64,000 bases of DNA, taken from Plecoglossus altivelis (taxonomy: Eukaryota; Chordata; Actinopteri; Osmeriformes; Plecoglossidae). Where the stretch lies: positions 9,979,125-10,043,124 of the forward strand of contig BROE01000003.1 in the NCBI GenBank assembly GCA_036571765.1. Direction: 5' to 3'. The notes beneath the pieces were generated by a model. The model saw only the letters and a program-made list of their open reading frames with translations, had not been told where the DNA came from and did not search any database. This document shows positions 37,449 through 50,490 of the stretch, one piece after another (position 1 is the stretch's first letter; every line of letters begins with the position of its first letter). The position numbers were made by a program, and so were the translations under genes.

Positions 37449-39752
37449 CTGTAAATAGGAAAATATAAATGAGCAAACAGTCAAAATTAGGGAATCACCA
37501 ACATATAGCAAGCACATAAAAATACAATATGGGTCTTTTATGGGAGTTTTTTTAAGCAAAACATAATTCCCCCAAGGTAATGACCCAACGTACAAACACA
37601 GGGTAAACATGATCCCACACAATGCTATTGGAATGTGGAAGGATAAGTGTCAAGGATAAGTTAACCTGCATGTCAACTAGCACACTATAAAGTAGAATGT
37701 AAGAGGGATGTTTAGTATGCATACTGTATGTCTAGATGCAGTATTTTATAGCTGATACAGAATCCTTAAAATGGAAGAAATATGTCTTAAATTTAGTAAC
37801 ATCTGCAATGTGCAAGCCACCATGCTTTTCTTGCCATTTCGACCCACAAACCTCTGCACAGCAGGAGAAACGTTAACTGTGGAACCAATTTTACTTTAGT
37901 AGATCGACATGAACCTGTATGTGTGGAGATGAAAGGATTGTGCCTCAAACAGGCAGCATTTTATTTTCACTGGGTGCACCTGTCCTACATTACTGTAGCT
38001 GCCATAACTATTCAAAGATAAGTAGCAGAATAATGTAGTTTGGTTAGACTTTTCCTTCATCAAATTGAATCAACCACAATCACGTAAGTCACTGTCAAAT
38101 GTTCTTAATTGCTGTAGATAGTAGTAGAAGACTTGCTACAGGAAAATATAACAATAGCATTACATACACCATACAAAAACATATTTCCAAGATGCTATAT
38201 TTCGTATTTCGAGAACATGACTTGTTCTTTATCAAAACATTGCACGTGGATGGAATCCAGAATATCACAAATCTAAAGTGTTAATTTGTATATTGTTGTC
38301 CTAACCTACTTCCAAGTATGTGACTTTCCATATACAAAATAAATACAGATCTTATTGTGACAAACAACTTGAATTGTGTTTTAGGGAGTTCCGGATGCAC
38401 TTCCAATGCCATTTATTTATACGGCTGATAATACAGCAAAATGCAAACTAACCCTCAGGCATCTATGTTCACCATCATACTATAAGATTTTTCACTGCTA
38501 TAATTTGTTTTGTCATCTGAAATAAGAGACAATTCTGAAGCTAAACTCACTCTTGCGAGGCAAAGGGTTTCCAGCCAGGTAACGATATGTGACGTTTATG
38601 GTCCCAGAGAAATTAGTGAGATCTCTCAAGGTGTGAACGTAGCTCTCTGAGTGTGGAGGATGTACTGATGTTTCCCTCAGCTGTCTTTTATCTTCTTCCT
38701 GCAAAGAACAAAGACAATAGAAGAGAAGACACATTGTGAATTCTTAAGAAAAACCCAAGGTTTCATCACAACTAGAGTCAAGAGACAGCAAAGTCAAGTA
38801 ATCTCCTTGAACAGTTTTCAAATTCCTATTTAAATAATTCAACGGTGGAGAAAAATAGTTATGGAAACTTTAGTCTAAAAGAGTAGAACAATTTCGAAAC
38901 AATACATGCTCTTATGTACCTTAGCCAACCCACATCTTAAAACTTAAAACGGAGTTTGGTATTACTGCCAAGCAAATGGACTTTGAAAGAGAGTGCCAGA
39001 TACTTATGTTTGCAACATTTTAATCATTTACATAACAAATACAGATACTGCGCTTTGATCGCCAGGTTTTGATGGCATCATGAATAACACAAAGATGCTA
39101 TGCATGATTTAAAGTTGGTATCACATATAAAATGTGTACACTACCTTTAGAACAATGTATTTTAAAGTGACAGTATGAACATGGTTTGATCGAATGACGA
39201 AAGCAGGAATCTGCGTGCATGTACGTGTGTTGGACAGTGTATGAAGTTGAATTTGGCAGGTGTATCGCTCGTGACCTGAGGATGTGTGGTGGTGAATGTC
39301 AAGTTAAGCGGTTTGCAAGAGATAAAGATAAACAAGTTCACTGCCATGTCAGGTTGCACCAAATAATGAAGCCATCGTTCACTCACACAGGCACTGCACT
39401 ATCATAGTAGTACAAATGTAGGTATAACCATATTTAGTAAAATCTGGATCCTTGTACTTTGATTTTTCCCAGGTTGTAATGTGGGTAAAATGCTCTTGCA
39501 GACCCCATTCATAACAAAACTCTATGCTCTGGCTAGAAGCATTAATTACACATGCAGTAAAATACCAAAACGGTATAGGGGAGGTAAATGTCATGTTACA
39601 TGGTATATGAAGAGAGCGCTCACCACTACATAACCATCCTCAATGTACAGGTTGAGAAAGAGGAGACATGTGATTAGCAATCCCAGAAAAGGAATGGTAG
39701 AGCGTTTCCTGAAGCATCTCATTTTGTCCATGGACTTCCACACCAGCCTCAT
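36292..39752 (-). CDS. MGAT4C: MGAT4C, N-acetylglucosaminyltransferase IV family member C (three coding exons, 477 aa)
   Basis: MGAT4C is a Golgi type II membrane glycosyltransferase of the GnT-IV family that adds branching GlcNAc to N-glycan mannose. The coding sequence joins 39624-39752, 38551-38698 and 36292-37448 on the minus strand. Residues 1-17 are a basic cytosolic tail and about 18-37 form the membrane anchor ([20 protein letters not shown]). The stem follows, with sequons N72-F-S and N78-V-T. The catalytic domain holds [13 protein letters not shown], whose acidic EDD at 218-220 is the likely metal/UDP-GlcNAc site, and a further sequon at N209. The C-terminal part contains [19 protein letters not shown] and [16 protein letters not shown], nearly identical to human. 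Human is 478 residues. Chicken GnT-VI and fish proteins of this subgroup are reported to act on the 1,6-mannose arm, so GnT-VI activity is possible. It converges on NTS. Identity is very sure; the exact start is less so. Confidence 0.95.
37449..38550 (-). other. MGAT4C: MGAT4C intron between coding exons 2 and 3
   Basis: A 1,102-nt phase-1 intron with donor GTGAGT and acceptor TTACAG. Nothing else was recognised inside. Confidence 0.85.
38551..38698 (-). CDS. MGAT4C: MGAT4C coding exon 2 (stem)
   Basis: A 148-nt exon for residues 44-92 plus one base. It includes [17 protein letters not shown], matching human [17 protein letters not shown]. Boundaries are CTTTGCAG|GAAGAAG and AAGA|GTGAGT. Confidence 0.92.
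38699..39623 (-). other. MGAT4C: MGAT4C intron between coding exons 1 and 2
   Basis: A 925-nt phase-0 intron, GTGAGC to TTTGCAG. No other feature was recognised. Confidence 0.85.
39624..39752 (-). CDS. MGAT4C: MGAT4C coding exon 1 (cytosolic tail and membrane anchor)
   Basis: It encodes residues 1-43, starting [18 protein letters not shown] and ending at Val43 before GTGAGC. Three in-frame ATGs are possible: 39752, 39731 and 39722. I chose the first because it has A at -3 and because human MGAT4C also has residues before the shared DKMRC. The frame stays open upstream to the acceptor at 39775, so a start in an upstream exon cannot be excluded. Confidence 0.85.
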
Positions 39753-39775
39753 GATTAACAGGTTCCCTCTGGGAT
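39753..39775 (-). other. MGAT4C: MGAT4C 5' UTR end and splice acceptor
   Basis: Upstream of the ATG the minus strand reads TGTGTGTCCCACCCAG|ATCCC, a good acceptor with exon start at 39775. This implies at least one non-coding upstream exon at higher coordinates, as for mammalian MGAT4C, which has distant 5' exons. Confidence 0.55.
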
Positions 39776-42700
39776 CTGGGTGGGACACACATGGAAACAG
39801 ACGTGTTAATCATTTTGCTTTGGGGTAGCATACATATATCAGCTGGTGCTACAGCAAGCTAATCATTTCAATTTTGGGGGAAAACTTCAATAGATTCTTT
39901 GAAAATCACATTAAAAGCCATGATGCACCAATGCTCATTTGCCCTAATCTTCAACTAGAATCATAATTACTTTTCAATACTCTCCTAATTAGATGTAATA
40001 TGGTGTTTTGTTCTAAAGTAGAGGTTGACAGAACTAACTGATAACTTGGAAGTAGGAAAAAACTGTCTTTACAGGGTTAAGGCAATGAGCATTCAATTGA
40101 AGCATGACCGTTTACCCAAATCCTACACTTAAAATATATCCTTAAAAGAATGAATGGATGGACTAAATAAAGGATTGCAAACTATATAGCGGGTTATACC
40201 GCTACCCTATATCCACATGTGAAAACAGAACAGCCACAGCAATCTATCAGCACCTGCCAATAGAACATGTAAACAGAACGACAGCGTTAGTCAATCCTGA
40301 CCAACAATTAGGGATGATTGTGGCCATTTTTGCCACTGCTACAAAGCCCACCTGAGATGCTTAATGGAATACAAACTACTTCTAAGAATTGATTTAGTGA
40401 CCATGTGCACTTCGACCACTCACACCAAGGTTCCGCCATCCCTAGAAATAGGCTGGTCAATACTTCTTTGTTCACGCGTCAACAGTATCTTGCTCTTTGT
40501 ATTTACATGTATGACATCACTGATTGTGGGTAGATTTGCACATTTACTTGCGGTACTTACCATAAACTCCGACATATAAAAGATATCAGTGATAAAACCA
40601 GCTCCATTCAGCCCAAATATTCAGGATATAAGTTTCACACAGAAGTTGTATTTTTTAAAAGAGTGAAGGTTACCGCTTGTTTGAATTGTTGAGTTTGAGC
40701 CCGGACTTTGTATAACAGTGTCAGTAGTGAAATTAGCTAAAAACTCAACCAGGCGAGTCTATTCAATTCTTGTAATAGATGTACAGGAATTAGCTGATGG
40801 ATGCTCACTGAATAGTTTAAGTGAGAGATAGCATTAGAGAATTAAAGAGTGTGCAGGCAAGCATGCGTACCTCACTGGGCTGAAGTTTAGTAAAGGTTTC
40901 TGGCCTGTAAAGTTTTAGGATAAACTCATTTCTGTCACTGTCAACGTAACATTCATGCAATTAAACCATGAGCCAGATCATTCTTGTTTGTCCAAATAAA
41001 AATCCTTAAATGACTTGATGACTTACAGGAACCTGGCATCCCTTGTCTCCAATTGAACCGTTGCTCAATGAAGATCGGATGACTATTACAAAATAAGACT
41101 GCACTGTATGTACACTGTGGACAACCTCTATTCCTAAAAGCCACCTTGCATCATTGATGACATGACACAAACAGACATTGGTTTTGCTCTCAGGGTGCCA
41201 TCACCTTTCCCCATTGGTAATGTCAGAGTCAGAAACACTGAGAGAAGCCTTTACAATGAAAAACAAGGAGCTCCCTGGCGAGAGAAAGGCAATTACAGCC
41301 TGTCTTATGTGCCAATGAAGCAGAAACATCTAACAGAAACGCAAAACAAATCACACTTATGTATAATGGCGTGAATGCTATAGCTAGGAATTGCAGTCCT
41401 CAAGTGTTCTGTAGGTGATACTTATTTAAAGACTTATGTTGAGATTAAAGTCAGAATATCTAATGTCAGATTAGAGTTACATTTCACAATATTCTTCTAC
41501 TTTTCCCCCTAAGAATTTTCTCCTCAGGAGCTTTTGTTTTGAGAGCATAATTCAAATTTCAACAAACACAGAGCGATGCCGAAGCAAACATCTATGTTAT
41601 TCCGCAGTGTATAAACTATGTCAATAAAAGAATGTGAATTGAAAAATATTTCATAGAATGCTTGGGTACACTTTAAATAATAAATTCACGACTTCAGTGC
41701 CAGGCAGAGCATTTTGGAAGGTAAAATATTGAAAAACTGATGAAGTCTGAAGTCTGAGTTGGAGACTACCTTGAGTCTCCTAATTAGTTATTCAGAAATC
41801 AAAATAGGCTCTTAACAAACACTTTTCTTCTGAATTGGAAACACTTTTAGCTCTCTATTTAGCCACACTTTACAATGAGGTGAGGATTCTGTAATGGAAA
41901 AGCCTGGATAGAAAAATCATTGTGACTGAAAAAGGGGAAAAAGATTAATAAAATTGGCAGCAGAAAGCAATTCTCCCACATTTGATCTTGTTATCTGTTT
42001 TACATTATTTCCCCTGGGTATCCTGCACCTCACAGATATAAAGCTCTGCACAAATAATCAATTAAGCCTGCAGATTTGCAGGGATTCGCAGTTGCTTTGT
42101 GTCAGGCCTTCAGCCACTTTCAATGGATTTTCTCTCTCCACAAAGAGACAAAAAACAGAGGCTTCTGGTGATAACAAAATTGTGGCACAGAGCAGAAAAA
42201 TAAATCCCTTTATTAGAAAAATATTTTTTGTTAGGAATTCAAAGTGGTCAAACGGTTAACCAATCATGCATTCTTCTGGAGCTTGTCACACAACGGGCTC
42301 TAATCTGATATCTACAAAGACTTGAAGATCCTATCAGATATAGACTAATGGAATTAATAATATAATCACGCCATAGGAATTGGTGTTATTGCCTAGCTAA
42401 ATTGGAGACTACACCAGGGATTTTCATGTGTTCAACAGGTTCGTATCCGACACACAACATCACAACTGCCAATGACAATGTGGGTCAGTCAAAGAGTGAC
42501 CCTGTTTTGAGCAAGCACACAAACTCATTATTAAAGGCTTGTACCATGATCAAGGCTGCCCAATTGTCCACTTCGTATTTGTCTATCTGTCTGTCTGTGC
42601 GGAGCTGTGTACTCATTTAGCTGTCAACACATCATCAGATCTGTTCAACGTCAACCGGCTACTGGAACCAGCTGTGTAGAGCTCCAGAGGCCAGGCGCTG

Positions 42701-42824
42701 GTGCCAGGGATCCAGACAGATGTACGCATACACACACTATCACTCTGTGCCTGTCACTACTGTCAGCAGTCAGAGCTCACACACTAGAGGGGGTGGAGGG
42801 GGAGGGAGGCAGGGTGTGCAGCGC

Positions 42825-42911
42825 ATGTTCTCCCTGGGCACACTGTTCAAGCTGGCCCTCCTCAGCCACCGCCGGTACCCCGCCCTCCCCAGGGACACCA
42901 GCTCCCAGTGA
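42825..42911 (+). other. Coding-like short ORF of unknown nature
   Basis: An ATG opens 28 codons (MFSLGTLFKLALLSHRRYPA onward) that almost all end in G or C, unlike the AT-rich surroundings, then stops at TGA 42909-42911. The same frame continues beyond with RGLQLFFHKEMLCKTD. I do not recognise it. It could be a first exon, a decayed coding fragment, or chance in a GC-rich patch. Confidence 0.2.
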
Positions 42912-45900
42912 CGAGGGCTCCAGCTGTTCTTCCATAAGGAGATGCTGTGCAAGACGGACAGAAAAAGAAAAGCTCAAACTCTTGAGCTAGCTGCAGGATG
43001 TGCATGTTCCAAGAGACTGCATATTTCTCTGCAGCTTTTAACGGTAGCTATAAACTAGATTCCCATTTCATTCGTCTAGGCGGATGCTTTGTTTCAAGTA
43101 GAAAATATTTTCGATGCACGACCAAAGCCCTTCAAACTAGTGCCATTCTGGCCCTGTTTTCAGAGTGTCAGTAGCACAGGTGGTGTAGCTAGCGGAAAAG
43201 GTTCTCATTAAATATTGAACATCGTGCCTACTGATGCTAGCTTCAGAGCAATCAAGCTTAAAAACACTTTGAATAAAATGGTGGTTCTTTGGCTGTGCTG
43301 CAATTGTGCTGATTGCCTGGCTCTGGCCATGACTGAAATGTGATCGTAAAAAGGTTCTTCAGAAAGGCCCATATTTGCGCTTGCTTTTGATTTCTTTTTA
43401 GCTCACCAAAGATAGAGCAAAACGTTGCCTTTTCTCTTTAAAGACACTAATGGACTAAAGCCATGACTGGAAAATTGAACTCTAACTGTATGGCTGTGAT
43501 GTTGGATTTGGAATAGAAATGGGATTTATTACTAAGGGACCTATATAGTGCCACTTATAGGGCATTGACATACACTTGCCACTTCGCAATGGACAGCTGA
43601 AAGAATATGGTTCAGTTTTAGTGCTGTCATATTTTGATAGGACACGCTGGAAACACCCTGAAAATGACTCTGTTATGGGGATGTGAAAGCTGATGTGCAA
43701 GACAAGCCCATTTCCCAGAGTGTTATCTGGGCATTTACCTTTTAAGGTCAGAGGGAAACACGAAAGTCTTTGATGTTCCATCAGTTGCAAGCGTAATGAG
43801 GACGGGACGCGTGAGAAATGATTCATGTGTGAGTGAGCCTCTCCCAGGCTCCTCTCAGCAGTTAGCACTTTGACCCAGATTAGCGCTTTGCCAGAGGCCC
43901 ACTGTGAAGGGCTGCAGATGAAGGGCTGTGATACTGCCTGTGTCTTTCCAAGGGAAGAACACACCGGACATGTGGATACAGTACATGGACGCAAACACAC
44001 AGTTCCCATTGCTGTGTGATCCCTTCTGCAAAGATATCCAGACAGGTCTACTGTACGCATGCATCCTGGGAAGTAAATGATGCCCTACTGTGGTGCGCCA
44101 TATTTGCATAATTCCAAGGTACTACCTTGTGCAAAAATATTTCTCTAATTCCTCTTGTTGTGCCTCAATTACTCGCTTCCTGCAGGATGTCTCCCCGCAA
44201 ACAATCTGTGTCACGTTATGAATTATAAGCATTGCTATTTTCCTGGAGCCATCCATGCTTTAGAACAGTAGTATAAACTACATATGTATTCTTATAACAA
44301 TGCCTGGCCATCATCACAAGCACTCTATGTATAAGTCTATTCTATGCATTAAAAAAGGTTGCCGGATGCTGCAATGTTGAAAAAGAAACAGCCATTTAGG
44401 AGAGCAGAGGAGAAAACGATATCAATTTGGTAGACCCCCAAAAAAGGAGATGGATTCTTGGATCTGCCTTTAAAGCTCTTAAAAAGCCAAGGTCACCTCC
44501 TGGTCAAATCTGTGAAATGAGAAAATGGCTGAAGGGGCAAGGGGCCGGTGACAGATAACATGAGAATGCACTATCTCCTCTCCCCACATTTGGTGCAAGC
44601 AGGACAGGGCACTGGCAGGCTTTTCAAAGGACCGTGTTACAGTGAGGAGTGGAGACACAATACGATGGCCCAGTTTAACCTAGTATATGAAGACATACAT
44701 AGAAGGCCTCTTAGCGGATGAGTTTTGTGGGTGGCATAGAGTGGACACCCAAGACGCTGAATGAAAAGTGCTTACACAATCAGGTTTAGTACTTTTTGAG
44801 GTAGAAAGAGTCAAATAAATCAATGATGTTATACAGGTGTGGGCACTAGCATCACATAACACAAAATCATTCTGAAATATAAGGTTGTCATGTTTGCAAA
44901 TATACTAAAATAGCTTTTCCTTGTGCACCTTCAGATAATTGATGTGTTTAAAATGTCAACATTTCATTGCTTATTTGAAATTCACAATTTCAGTAATTCA
45001 CTGAAATGTGTCTCAAACAGGCATATTGAAATGTACAGTAACTCAGGGAATACGTTCATTCTTTTGACAAAAGAAAGTCTAAAGCTGCTTTACAGCAGTG
45101 TCTTTCAATAAGCTCTTTTGAGGAAGCACATGAGGATCTCTCTCTCTTAAAGACAGACTAACAGGGAATATTATATATCCTTGCATGGACTGAATCTTAC
45201 CAAGTCCCCTATATGAATATTTGATGATGGGCGAGTGGGCTGGCCAGCCACTAGGACATCATCTCCACACATTGCATGTCTCAGACCAAGCAGCCTTGGT
45301 CACATTTTTAGATGTACAATGATACAATATTCATGTATTTTTTATGTAAATATGTTTCTAAGTACATCTCATTATTTTTACAATCCAAGACACAATTTTA
45401 AACGTAAAGGGTAAATTTTGCACTTTTAGGGTAATTTGATGCATGTGTGGAACATTGGTTCAGCTTAATATGAGAATGTACTGTACAGCATGGCAGTCAT
45501 GCAGGGTGTCACATGTTGCTTTGCATGTAGCCTTGTAACGTCATTCTTTCCCTGTATTTACAGCAGGCACTTATACAGCAGGCAAACACAAATAAGACGT
45601 AACTTGTTTGGTTCCTTGCCATGTTTTCCAAAAGATGTGAAAATGTCACATTCATCATCTCATCTACACATGAGTACCTTTAGCAGTTTTACTACTGTAT
45701 ACTACTGAAATGATGAGTTTGGAAGGAATGACTGACGTGCTTGGTTCCAAATCTATGTCCAGTATCTAAAAAGAATTTATCATCCTCAGTAAAGTATTGT
45801 TGGATATTTAAGGTTATCTGTAGGTCGCAGGTAGAAACATTATAACAACAACATAATTTGCTGTCAAAATTAGATTCATAAATATTAAATGTATACATTG

Positions 45901-48165
45901 TTTTGCCGGCCAATACTCTGCAGTAGAATATTGAACATTCATCATCTAATCAGTATAACTGAATTTGATATAGCTTCAAAATGTAATGTTGGATTTATAG
46001 TTGTTTTCTGTTGTTTTTATTGTGGTATAATCAAACCCAATCAAATGAGTGAACAACCAACTGTAGCGAAATTAGACTTTAATTAACCGGCGCGTCACTG
46101 TTCAGTGACATTTATGCTCAGAGCAAAGACTAATAACTTTTCTACTCAGATGACATTGGCTAATTTTGCTTGTCTGAGTCCCCTTTTCACCCTCTGGCGA
46201 ATCGATTAGAATCAGATTAATGGCAAATGACAACAAGAGTCACAGAGGACAGCAAGAAGTCGTGTGTGTCAGGGCGTAAAGTAAGACGCATCCTATACAG
46301 TAGTAGTAAGGTAGTGTTTCATTTCGTACCACTTGTTTCTATTTGGGTACATTTCTGATACTACCATATGCCTTTGAAGTGCATCAAAAGACTTCAAGTT
46401 AAAGAATGTCTTTTTTCTTTAGTGTACCTCACAAAGAGGACAATATTTGTGTTTTGCTAAAGCCTTATGCAGTACTAATCATATGAATAGGCATACATAA
46501 TTTATAATCCAATGTGCAACCCCCCCCAGCTTTATCAAAATGTTCCACTTTGCTGGCAGCCCCCAGAAAGAAATATATGAAACAAAAATTAAATCAGAGC
46601 ACAGCGAGAGCTTGTCGGCACTCATTTTTGAAAATCAACAAAGCATGTAGATGTATGGCATTGTGAATCTGACATGGTTTCATAATCAAACTCAAACAAA
46701 ACACATTAATGAATGAACAGGTGAGACATAACCTAGAAATGCTTCAACAAATGGCAAAATGCTTCAATTACCAAACAGGCTCAAATGTATTCTGTACAGG
46801 AAACCCAACCTCATTTGCCTCAGGAGCAAGAAGTTTGTGTTTAGAATTCAGCATGTGCCAGCACACCAGTCCAGCTCCACCTTTGGCTAATTTCCGAACA
46901 ATTTTCAAGCATCCAGAAAAAATGAATATGCATCATCTTTGCAGTGAATACATTTGCAAGACAAAATGATAATGAGCAGAAAGTGCTTAAAAAAAACGAT
47001 TAATCTCATGTAAAACAGCTGCTGAATGGGTCTAATAAGATGGCATTTTAATAAGCGAGTATGTTGTACAACAAAGCCAGTTGGTAAACACTATTGTTCA
47101 ATTGTTTTATGACATGCAGACAGATTTTATTAGAAAATACTAATCAATGCGCTATCCCTTATTCACAGGGGAGGGTCTACGAGCCTTTCCAAAGGTTTTT
47201 CATAAGACAGCAATATTTACCAAATTACCAGATTTGTCATAAAAGTGACCATTTTTATTCTGACTGTTATGTGCATGGTGCAATTCTTTTCCAATAAGCA
47301 TAGGTCACTGGCCTCAGGGAAAGAGAAGCATGTGGCCTAATTCCAAACTGACAGAGAAAACTGCTGTCAAAGCTCTGTGGAACCTGTTAAGGAATGGATT
47401 TGAAGGGTAATCGGTAGCCTGTGAACAGCCCTGCTTTTAGAAGAAAACAAATCTGCTTGTTATTGACTGGAAGCTCACAGACTGCATCTATGCCCAGTTG
47501 AATGTGTTTACTTATTTATCAAGGAGGAGCAGACCTGCTGGTATCTTTGACAACAAGCCCCAACAGTTACCTGCTACTTGCTGCTAGACAGTGAGGGCAG
47601 ACTGTATGCAACATGCATGGGAGGCGGTAGGTTGAGTCAAAAGGTTTTCACTATTTCTGTGTAGGCCTTCTCAAATGTTCAAGCTTGCTTCACTGTCAGT
47701 GCAATCTTCATGGGAATGTCTCTGGACAGTGTTTTTTGGGGAGGGATTCTGTGCTCACTCACAGACAATGTGCCGACTGCAGGTTTATGGTATTCTTCTT
47801 CCATAAACAGGTCGCTCCATCAGGCTTTGTGTGTGAAGGCCATTGCTGATGCCCGCTGATGACTAAAACTGGGGTGCATCGAGAGTCCACTGCTGAAACC
47901 TGCTTTGCCCATTTGTTTTTGCCATTTTAGTGATACAGTATAGTTATATCTGGATTAAGCCCGACTAATAATCCATTAGTCTAAAAATAGCAAGGAAGCC
48001 TATTTGTATGCTTTATTATATGTAGATAGAAAATGACAGACGACATAGACAGTAAATCTCTGTGTAACAGCATTACATAACCTATTGAATGACACCATGT
48101 GTCACCCGTTTGATCAATCAAACATTTGCCTTCATCGTCTAGGGGTGTGTATGTGTGGAGGTTCT

Positions 48166-48275
48166 TTGTGGATAATAGCTCAGTGATTAGAGCGTTTGAC
48201 TGCAGTTCACAGCTCATCCCTGGTCTATAAATTGCTCTGAAAAATAGTATCTGCTAAATAAAGATCTTGTGTAAA
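48166..48275 (+). mobile_element. Decayed tRNA-Cys-derived SINE
   Basis: The sequence contains TAGCTCAGTGATTAGAGC (A box, 48176-48193) and a tRNA-Cys-like anticodon arm TTTGACTGCAGTTC. A damaged B-box area (CCCTGGTCTATAAATTG) follows. The 3' part TATCTGCTAAATAAAG resembles the TCTGCTAAATGACT tail common in fish SINEs. It is not a functional tRNA: the B box is broken and the stems do not close. Confidence 0.65.
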
Positions 48276-50473
48276 ATATATTCTTACAAAAAGATGACTT
48301 AGCTGTCCTTGGCATTCAGAAGCCATCAAATTGTTCTTTTTCATAGTCATCGTCCTCTCAACTTGGTAATAGATGTCAGAACACCTCGACCCAAGCACCT
48401 CCTTTTGGTTGTGATGCTGAGAGTGGTCACAGTGTCATTGAGTGTCCTCTCACATTTTCTCCCTTGCCAGCGCTGCTGGCTGTAGTGTCCATTTTGTCAC
48501 CTTGTTTTATTTTAGCCCCAAATTGGAAATGCATGGGCAATTATTGCGACGTGTTTAGGATGAGTGATGCTGGGCACTGAGCCCAGTCTGCTTTGTCTTG
48601 TTAGTGCACCACAACCCGTGAAATATAGCCTGAATGTCAGGAAAAGAATGATATGGGGATTGAGTGGTTGTCATTACTCTTTTATCACATATTTATAATG
48701 AGATTCAAATCAAAAGGCATAATATGCCATTCGCTTGATTAAACTTAAGATATGTGGTATCAAACGGATACTCGCTGAGCATCATACAAGCCGAGGCTTC
48801 AACGTCTACTCAACACACAACATAAAACAAAGTAAAAAACGTCTCTTCTGCCATATGGGGTGTTCTATTGCCTCCTTGAAGAATCTCCTATGCGTGTTAT
48901 TGTCTTCTATTTTTAGAGGCTCCCCGCAGTGTGGAGTGTAGAAGAAGGGAGTTAAGCAAACGCCAGTCCCCAACAGAGCTGCCCATATAGAAACAACGAC
49001 TGATACGACAGATCTGCTCATCCTCTCCAGGGATAGAAAACCCTTTCCCAACTGTCGTCTCCCTACCCATGACTCCTGTCCCAGAGGCAAAAACGTCAGA
49101 CTCCCAAATGCCAACTCTAGTAGGAGTTATGGCTGCTACTTCCCCGGTGAGAAATGTCAGATGGAGGTGATTTTCTGCTTTAGGATTTCACAGCTGTGAC
49201 TGTACAAAGAATAAAAGAACATGAAGCCCCTTTGGATAAATGGGTGAAGAACATGGAGGTAGGCTAAACTAATGTATTTGTAAATAGGTTTTTCTTTCAA
49301 TTGTGAACAGCAATTTGTGTATGCCTAAACCCATATGCTAGAATGAATAAGCAATACACTTCTCATTCAATTTTATGTGATAAGGTCATATTTTATTATG
49401 TATCACCTTGTGAAACAGAAGGACTTTTTAAAACTAAGTTTGTGTTCCAAATTCTAAGTTATTTACAAAAAATGAGCAGAATTTAAACTTGTTTCATACT
49501 CAAGAACCATCTGCTCAGGAAAACTTGGTTGAAAGATTGTTTGCTGTAGTCTCAAAGGCACCAGACTGGCCAAACAAAGATCCGGAATATGTTATCAGCG
49601 ATTCCTTCACATGAATCACAGAGGATATTCTTCCTGTGCAAAATGTTTAAAGATTTAAATGTCTGCTGCTATTAACTACTAGCCGAACGCACTCTTTTGG
49701 TTTGACCGCAATGCCATTAATTGTCACAATCAGATAAATGTCAGTCCACACTTAGGTAATTTAATTATTTTGCTATGTTCCCATTGGCATGTGTTGTAAT
49801 TCATTCTCTTTTTGCAAAAAATCCCCCAGGACTCTAAATTAGATTTACATCTGGGCTTTAGGCAGGCAGAAGAAATAGACATTGATCCACTTTTCCCTCA
49901 GTGCTCCTTGGATAGAACATTGCTGATGCTGTTCTACTCATAAATACTGGCTTACTAATATAATGTAATTCTGTTGGCTTGGGCAGTATGCGGAAATGAT
50001 ACACGTCAAACAAACGCGTACCAGTCAATAATGCTGGATGCCATACAAATTTGTGATGGCTTAAATGCAGTTAGAATAACCCCAAAGAAGCTTGACTACT
50101 CCTCACATCCACTGCCGTACTCTATGCGTGCATGGTGCCTCTCAATAAGCAACTAGTATCCGTTGATTTGAAGATGGCCAAGAACACATGCCAACACCAA
50201 CTGCCATCTGGAAACCCAACAACTGACAGGAGCGCTTGACAGAGCTAAGGCTTTCCTTCAGCCCACATGTTTAAAACTACAACGTACACTTTAAGACACA
50301 CCAACCTTTTCCAAAAACCACAAGATGACCTGTGTGCCTGAAATCAAACTGTGATGAGAATAAAGGTCAGGTACTAAACTGAAGTCCCGATGGGATGGTC
50401 AGTGTGAACAGCTGTGAATTGCACTTCAGACAAATGTCCATTCTCCGCGCAATTACAAATTTTATTTTAATGT

Positions 50474-50490
50474 GCTGCTGCTGCTGCTGC
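50474..50490. repeat. Short (GCT)n repeat
   Basis: A GCT/CTG run of 17 bases in non-coding DNA. Confidence 0.7.

Noticed and set aside
43482..44060. 192-codon open frame on the minus strand, the longest outside the three genes
   Set aside because: It begins with ATG but no domain, homologous motif or coding-type composition is visible, and a second overlapping frame is also open. A transcript or protein match would change this.
48176..48250. A tRNA-Cys gene
   Set aside because: The A box and anticodon arm look right, but the B box is broken and the acceptor stem does not pair; it is the head of a SINE.
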